Assembly: GCA_037954665.1 (NCBI GenBank)
Contig: JBBMOL010000091.1
Coordinates: 1,860,001 to 1,924,000 of the forward strand
DNA from: Laguncularia racemosa
Lineage: Eukaryota > Streptophyta > Magnoliopsida > Myrtales > Combretaceae
Length of the DNA: 64,000 nt
Reading direction: 5' to 3'
A program made the translations under genes and the position numbers. Shown here piece by piece: positions 57,830 through 64,000 of the stretch. Under the pieces are notes generated by a model, which was not told the origin of the DNA, did no database searches, and saw nothing but the letters and a program-made list of their open reading frames with translations. Each line of letters begins with the position of its first letter. The stretch's first letter is position 1.

Positions 57830-58210
57830 ATAGACACTACAGTAGGTACACTCCTAATACACTCTCATAGAACATATGTGCTTTTTGATACTAATGACAC
57901 ATAATCTTGCATTTCTAATACATTTATGCATATATGTAGTTTGAATGTTGAACATTTGGATACTCCTTTGGATGTGAATACACCTTTAGGGTTTGGGAGG
58001 ATTTTAGGTCAAATATGTCATGGTGTTAGTATAGAAGTAGAAGGTAGAGTGTTACTAGTTGATCTGTTGGTGCTACAAATGTCAAATTTTGATATAATCT
58101 TGGGAGTGAGCTCATTGTCAAAGTACCATGCTACCATAGACCATCATGGTATGGTGGTATATTTTAGGATCCCAGGTGAAAATCTTTGTTATTTTAAATT
58201 AGATGCTTAA
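57830..58210 (+). pseudogene. Aspartic protease of element D
   Basis: A block near 57880-57930 reads F-D-T-N-D-T then S-C-I-S-N-T-F, a decayed form of F-D-S-G-A-T-x-S-F-I-S. The frame 57926-58210 continues HGVSIEVEGRVLLVDLLVLQ and FDIILGVSSLSKYHATIDHH, typical of the Del clade (usually 'D-V-I-L-G-M-D-W-L'). The catalytic Asp remains, but the neighbouring residues are lost. Confidence 0.75.
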
Positions 58211-58232
58211 AGACTAGTAGGATTGCCCACTT

Positions 58233-59575
58233 TTGAATTATGGGGCAAAAAGTATGCTAATAGCAGTAACAGTAGAGTCGAGTGAGATAGTAAGGTTGGA
58301 ACAAATATCCATAGTGAAGGAGTTCTCGAATGTCTTTTCAGATGAACTACCTGAATTACCCCCAGCTCGAGAAATAGAGTTTAGTATTGATTTGATACTA
58401 GGTAGAGCACCAATTTCCAATACACTATATAGAATGGCACCTATTGAACTAACAAAGTTGAAGACATAACTACAGGAGTTGCAAGACATAGGATTTATTG
58501 GGCCCAATGTATCTCTATAAAGTGCACTGGTTTTATTTGTTAAGAAAAAAGATGGTAATATGTGAATTTGTATAGATTATAGGGAGTTAAACAGGGTAAT
58601 TACTAAAAAAAAGTATCCCCTCCCTAGAATTGATGAACTCTTTGATTAATTACCAGGAGCTCAAGTATTCTCAAAAATTGATATGAGATTGGGATACTAC
58701 TAATTGAGGATTAAGAAAGAGGATATCCAAAAGACAGCCTTTAGGACCCAATATAGGCATTTTGAGTTTTTTGTGATACCTTTTAGGTTGACTAATGCTC
58801 CTATAGCTTTTATAGATTTGATGAACAGGGTGTTTAGGGACTTTTTAGATAAGTTTGTGGTCATCTTCATTGATGACATTTTAATATACTCCAAGAGTAA
58901 GGAGGACCATTCAGAATATTTGAGGTTAGTGTTGAGCAGATTATAGGTTGAGAAGATTTATACCAAGTTTAAAAGTGTGAGTTTTGCCTTAAACAAGTAA
59001 CTTTCTTAAGTCATGTGTTACATAAGGATAGGAATTTTGTTGACCTAGAAAATGTAAGAGCAGTAGTGGATTGGTCCAAACCAAAAATAGTGATAGAAGT
59101 TAGAAGCTTCCTTGGTTTAGTTGGCTATTACAAAAGATTTGTTGATGGGTTTTCTAATATAGCAGCTCCTTTAACCCAATTGACACAAAAAGCCATAAAG
59201 TTTGTCTGGGATGATAGATGTGAAGATAGTTTCCAGAAATTAAAACAACAATTAGTGTCAGCTTCAATATTAGCTTTACCCAAACATAGGGAAGAGTCTA
59301 CCACCTTCAATGATGCATCAGTTCAAGGTCTGGAATGTGTGTTAATGCAAGATGGCAGGGTAGTAGCTTTGACATCATGACAACTAAAGCTGTATAAAAG
59401 GAATTACCCAACTCATGACCTAGAGCTAGCAGTAATGGTGTTAACACCCAAGTTGTGGAGACACTATTTTTATAGAGAAAAATGTAAAATTTTCACTGAC
59501 CACAAAAGTTTAAAATATATTTTTCACTCAGAAGAAGCTAAATATATGCTAGAGGAGATGGTTGGAGTTAATTAA
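58233..59575 (+). pseudogene. Reverse transcriptase and RNase H of element D
   Basis: VKEFSNVFSDELPELPPARE, ICIDYRELNRVITKKKYPLP, TAFRTQYRHFEFFVIPFRLT, VVIFIDDILIYSKSKEDHSE (FIDD) and EVRSFLGLVGYYKRFVDGFS. RNase H: FNDASVQGLECVLMQDG, YPTHDLELAVMVL and KIFTDHKSLKYIF. Around a dozen stops interrupt it, consistent with an old copy. Confidence 0.82.
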
Positions 59576-59799
59576 AGATTATGATTTGGAAATCCAGGAC
59601 CATCTAGGAAAAGTAAATGTGATAGTAGAGGCTCTTAGCAAAAAGAAACAAGGCAATATTGCTACCTTGATTACATCTCAACGGAACTTATTGGAAGACA
59701 TGTACGGGTTGGATTTGGAGATAATAACATAGGACTTAGGAGTAAGAATAGCAAGTTTGCGTATCCAACCTACCTTAGTAGAGAAAATAAAGCTTCCCA

Positions 59800-61110
59800 A
59801 GCAAAAGATACAAATATATAGGACACTAAGGTTAAAGTGGAACAAGGTATGATGATAGAATTTAATGTTGATGCAAAAGGTATTCTGAGATATAGAACAC
59901 GATCGTGTGTGCTGAGAAATGTAGATTTAAAGAAAGAGATTGTGAAAGAAGCATACTACTCTGGATATACAATCCATCCTAGGAGCACTAAGATGTATAA
60001 ATACCTGAAGAGTCACTACTAGTAGAAGAACATAAAATGGGAGATAGCTGAGTATGTAGCGAAGTGCCTAACTTGTTAGTAGATCCAAATTGAACATCAG
60101 AGGCTATCTAGAGAAATGCAACCCCTCCAAATAGTTGAGTGCAAATGGAAACATGTGATGATAGATTTCGTTACAACCTTCTCAAGAATTGAAGAGAAAC
60201 ATGATGTAGTGTGGGTGATGGTAGATTGATTAACCGAGTTTGCCCACTTTTTGCCTGTCAATGTGGGATACAAACTGGAGATATTGGCCAAAATGTATAT
60301 ACAAGAGATAGTAAACTTGCATGGACTACCAATAGCCATAACCTCTAATAGAGATACACAGTTTGTAAGTAGATTTTGGAATAACTTACATAAAGCTTTA
60401 GGTATAAAATTGCAATTTAGTACTACTTTCCATCTTTAGACAGATAGACAATTTGAGAAGACCATCCAGATCCTAAAAGATCTGCTCAAAGCTTGTGCAT
60501 TAGACTTTGGAGATAACAAAAATGAACACATACCTTTAGTTAAGTTTACCTATGATAATAGTTGTCAAGCAACTATACAAATGGCCCCTTATGAAGCTTT
60601 ATACAGAAGGAAATGCAAATTCCTGTTACATTGGGATAAAGTGGGGGAAAGAAAGTTGTTGAGACTTGAATTGGTCCAAGAGGTAATGGATAAGGTAAAG
60701 ACGATAAGACAAAGAATACAGGCAGCTCAAATCTAAAAGAAAAAAGAAAAAAAAAACTATGCTAATAAGAGGCGACATCCCTTAGAATTTCAAGTAAGAG
60801 GTAAGGTACCACTGAAAATTTCTCCAACTAAAGGGGTGATCAAGTTCGGTCTAAGAGAAAAGCTAAACTTAATGTATGTTGGACCATTTGAAGTCTTAGA
60901 AAGGATTGGCAAGGTGGCATACGGATTAGCTTTAGCGCTAAGTTTAGAAGAAATACATGATGTATTCCACATATCCATGTTGAGGAAATTTGAATCAAAT
61001 CCAAATCAAGTTGTTGCATTGAAGCTCCTGAACATACAACCAAATTTATCTTCCATAGAACAGCCTATAAAGACAGTGGCTACCAAAGAACTAGTACTGA
61101 GGAAATGAGT
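59800..61110 (+). pseudogene. Integrase of element D
   Basis: Zinc-binding region IVKEAYYSGYTIHPRSTKMY, KYLKSHY and CLTC. Core: KHVMIDFVTTFSRIEE (first D), ITSNRDTQFVSRFWNNLHKA (second D kept in N-R-D, S-D to S-N change), QFEKTIQILKDLLKACALDF (E) and QMAPYEALYRRKC. C-terminus: FGLREKLNLMYVGPFEVLER, IHDVFHISMLRKF. Several stops. Confidence 0.8.
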
Positions 61111-61215
61111 AATTCCCTATGTTAAGGTGCAATAGTCCAACCAAATAGAGCGTAAACCAACTTGGGAAATGGAAAATGAGATATGAAGGAAGTATTCAAG
61201 ACTCTTCATAAATTC
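61040..61215 (+). pseudogene. Chromodomain-like tail of element D
   Basis: LVLRK, stop, VIPYVKVQ, stop, SNQIERKPTWEMENEI, stop, RKYSRLF. This corresponds to the V-L-R-x-K-x-I-P-x-V-K-V-x-W...E-x-T-W-E-x-E-x-x-M-x-x-x-Y-P-x-L-F chromodomain of Del/Tekay elements, which reads histone marks to guide insertion. Confidence 0.7.
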
Positions 61216-61222
61216 AAGTAAT

Positions 61223-63029
61223 TGTACGAGGTAATATGGACTTTTTAACCCTAGACTATATAAGCCCTCATAAAACCCTCTTGTCCTTTTTTTGAACTAT
61301 GCTCTTCTCTACAGACAATGCTCATACAAGTGATCTAGAAGTTCCTACCAATTAACTCAATATATGGAATTCACAAGGTAAGTGTTAATCTGAATTGGAT
61401 TATGGTATGTCCTCCCGTGTTAGTAAGTGTTTAACCTGAGGATGGATTAATGTTATAGTTCAAACGCAATTAAGGTAACCAAATTGGAGGTGTGGTTGAT
61501 TGGAGCAATTTTGAAATCGAATGAGCGATTCAATTAAGTAAGTTGATCTTTCTACACTAAGCTTTATGAATTAAACAATGTTCTATATTAGATTAGAAGT
61601 AAAAAAGAGACAAGTGAGGATTAGCTTGAAAAGGGGGATGAATTGTGAAGGAATCAAGCCTTTGTGAGAACTCAAAGGGGTACACGACTAAGGTACATGG
61701 CCGTGTACTTTTCCGTGGTGAAAATGAGGGCAAATTGTAAGAATGTGGTGCATAACCAAATACATGCCCATGTAAGTAGCCATGTACTTGCTTGTGCTAA
61801 AGTATACGGCTACTTACATGATCGTATACTTAGGCATGTTAAAAAGTCTTAATACAAAAAAAGGTACATGGCCCTACATACGATCATGTTCTTACCCGTA
61901 AACTTATACACGACCACATACATGACCGTCTTACCTATGAAACGTCTAAAATGATTCTTCTTCCCTATTTCTCTAATTTTATAAAACTTAAAACCTTTTT
62001 TGCACCAAATTAAGTCATTGGGAAGGGAAATCATTAACCCACACTTAGAATTACAAACTGGGAAAATCTAGACTAACTTATAAGTTAGTGTTAAATTAGT
62101 TATTTATGTATAACAGTTATACTAAGGTTCACAGTTGCAAGTTTAGTAACCTCAAAACCATTCCTTCAGGTACATGACTACCCTGTTTGTGGTTTGTGTT
62201 TAGTAGCATAGTATTAAAATCCACTTAAATGATATTTAGTTAAGAATTGGTCGTTACTTATACTTAGCTCGGCCTAGGAGCCAATGGTGACAGATCCGTA
62301 AGGAGCGCCTTAATGATCTTTGTATGATACTATCCTTAGTGAAGTCGTACATTGAAATGATCTGAGTAAATTTAGGGACTCATAAGTGTTAGGGCCCGTA
62401 GTGGCAATCCCCAATACCATACTATGTATTATATATATATGGTGTGGTGCGGTCATAAGTACTTTTTTGCTATTCGACTAAATGAGATAATAATCTACTA
62501 TTTGAAAACTTTGTTGTTGCATCGGTGTATGTGGTTTAAGTTATGCTTAATCATGTGCATGTGTTTATAGGTTATATGTATCAGATATTAGATCACCCTA
62601 CGGGGACCTACGAACATATGTGCAAGATAATCACATGATAATCATACGACAAGGACCTACAAACATATGTGCAGGATAGAGACGATGTAGAGTATTTTTA
62701 TTATTATGATGATTAGGTGAAGATTATCATTTGAAATCTTTGAGCATTACTGAAAGTTAGTTTAATTATAGAGGATTACAATACTAACAATGGTTTGGCA
62801 TTTAGATTATTTTATATGGATATATCAAGATAACTTAAAGAAGTGCATGATTTGTGAATAGGATTTAATTGAACTACTTATTCATAATGTTAGATATTTA
62901 TCTTGATTATGGATAATAGGTATTGCAGATTATATGAGATTAGTGTGTTTAAGAGTCTTAATGTATATTTACCTTATAAGAATATGTAGCAGATTGTAAC
63001 ATTTCATATTTCGAAGCATTACACCAACA
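61223..63029 (+). repeat. 3' LTR of element D
   Basis: Partner of 28059-29799. It begins TGTACGAGGTAA and has TATATAAG at 61257-61264. It has its own palindrome cluster (61677-61935) and, near 62600-62680, an extra repeated GGACCTAC(G/A)AACATATGTGCA segment that is absent from the 5' LTR. The 3' end is uncertain by a few bases. Confidence 0.8.
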
Positions 63030-64000
63030 ATCAATATTATTTATGTAATTATCTTAGTTGTACATTTACTAATAAAATTAATCATATAGGGATTATCATG
63101 ATTGCATGTCTAAGTAGAGTTGTTTCTTGTCAGACCTTCATATTTTTTTGGGACTTGTTCCAAAACATTCCAGGTGATTAAAAGCTTATGGACTCGATGA
63201 GTAAGATTTCAAGTCTTGTATACAATTATTAGGTGATAAAGACACGCAGTTAACCATCACTCCCTTCGAACGTGGGACATGACATTGCACATGAATAGAC
63301 TCGCCTTTTAGAATTCAGAGCCCTCTCCAATATTTTTTACGGCAATTGTAGGGGAGGAAATAAAGCAACAGAGTATGGGGTCATTTGGATAGTTAAGTGT
63401 CATACAATTAAATAATGTGCTAATTAAACATCTGATACTTTAGTGATAATCATTATGCTGTCGTTGAAGATCACGAAGTGGACAACTAGGTGCGAATCAT
63501 GGTCTAATAAGGTAGGATAAAAAAAAAAAATTTAAAAAGAAAGAAACTGTGAGCTACCTTGTGGTTTTATATTGGGTGTCGGATTCCAGATAACAGAAAC
63601 TTAAGAATTTCATGCTTTTATGAGCACTTGGTGCGTAAAAAAAGACAAAAATTGAAATTAATGAGATGAACGCATAAACAAAGTAAGATTTTAATTAAAG
63701 AAAAGTGACCGAATCGATGGTTTTATTGTAAAGTAAAATTATGATTTGAAATTGTAGTTGAGATTTTAGGCAAGAAACAACTTGCCATGTGTTGAAACCC
63801 AGCCGTTAGTGGAACTCAGGCTGGCCATGGTGGCTGAATTAATAGCCAAGGTGGGCAGGTATATAAAATATGTAAATGAAGACAAAGGAAAAAGAAAGGG
63901 ATGAAAATGCAATTTAATTCATGAATTTTGATTTAAGTCTGCTATTACATATGTGTAATCTACCAAGAATTAAAAAAAATATGTAAAATCTGTAGAATCA
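63030..64000. other. Non-coding DNA to the right of element D
   Basis: AT-rich, and no gene or repeat boundary recognised. I could not find a match to the bases left of element D. Confidence 0.5.

Larger units (their letters stand above)
28059..63029 (+). mobile_element. Element D: old Del/Tekay-like chromovirus, host of elements A and B
   Basis: LTRs at 28059-29799 and 61223-63029 share sequence over their whole length. The 5' LTR is followed at once by TGGTATCAAAAC, a decayed tRNA-iMet primer site. Its own internal sequence is split in three: 29800-29924, 44736-44988 and 56634-61222, together with the LTRs about 8.5 kb. The order gag-PR-RT-RNase H-integrase-chromodomain, all on the plus strand, and the motif details fit the Del/Tekay clade of chromoviruses. 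By eye the LTRs differ at roughly 15% of positions over their first ~215 bp, so this is the oldest layer. No matching target duplication remains (AGTTA on the left; the right side is unclear). Confidence 0.85.

Overview
This window looks like transposon-dense intergenic chromatin from a plant, most likely a eudicot. It is AT-rich. Its proteins are plant Ty3/gypsy (Tat/Ogre and chromovirus), Ty1/copia and hAT families, and two elements carry tRNA-iMet-type primer sites (TGGTATCAGAGC). I find no intact host gene, rRNA gene, functional tRNA gene or CRISPR array. Every recognisable coding region belongs to a mobile element, and all are broken by stops or frameshifts. The species cannot be named from the sequence.

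Left third (1-28058). A very decayed Tat-lineage gypsy element (2232-11827, minus strand) has lost its reverse transcriptase and carries a decayed antisense ORF. A solo LTR of an Ogre-like family (5841-8504) sits inside its integrase. Next comes a hAT DNA transposon (12573-16988, 8-bp target duplication matching at 7 of 8 positions, transposase relic), with a second, non-autonomous hAT element nested in it (12672-13546, perfect 8-bp duplication). Then follow a Ty1/copia gag relic (about 17.4-18.06 kb), an Ogre-like solo LTR (18092-20007, perfect 5-bp duplication), a SINE-like fragment (about 20.45 kb), a chromovirus-type solo LTR (21096-21772, perfect 5-bp duplication) and a copia pol relic (about 23.1-24.7 kb).

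Right half (28059-63029). This is one nested stack. The outermost element, D, is an old Del/Tekay-like chromovirus (plus strand). Two elements inserted into it. A (29925-44730, plus strand, TSD GACGG) is a 14.8-kb Ogre-type element with 2.1-kb LTRs, an upstream ORF1, gag-PR, a possible intron, RT, dual RNase H, integrase and a 3' tandem-repeat block. B (44994-56628, minus strand, TSD GGTGT) is a gag-protease-only chromovirus-like element. A third chromovirus, C (46578-53190, minus strand, TSD AGCCC/AGCCT), inserted into B. The layering gives the order of events: D first, then A and B, with C after B.

Points worth a second look: a tRNA-like A-box/B-box module kept in the U3 of three Ogre-like LTR families; a conserved R/U5 hairpin in the same LTRs; polyprotein reading frames that run into the 3' LTR in B, C and the solo LTR at 21.1 kb; the hAT-in-hAT nest; and element B, which keeps intact LTRs and TSD but lacks all RT/RNase H/integrase sequence. 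Percent differences given for LTR pairs are hand counts over partial alignments, not computed values.
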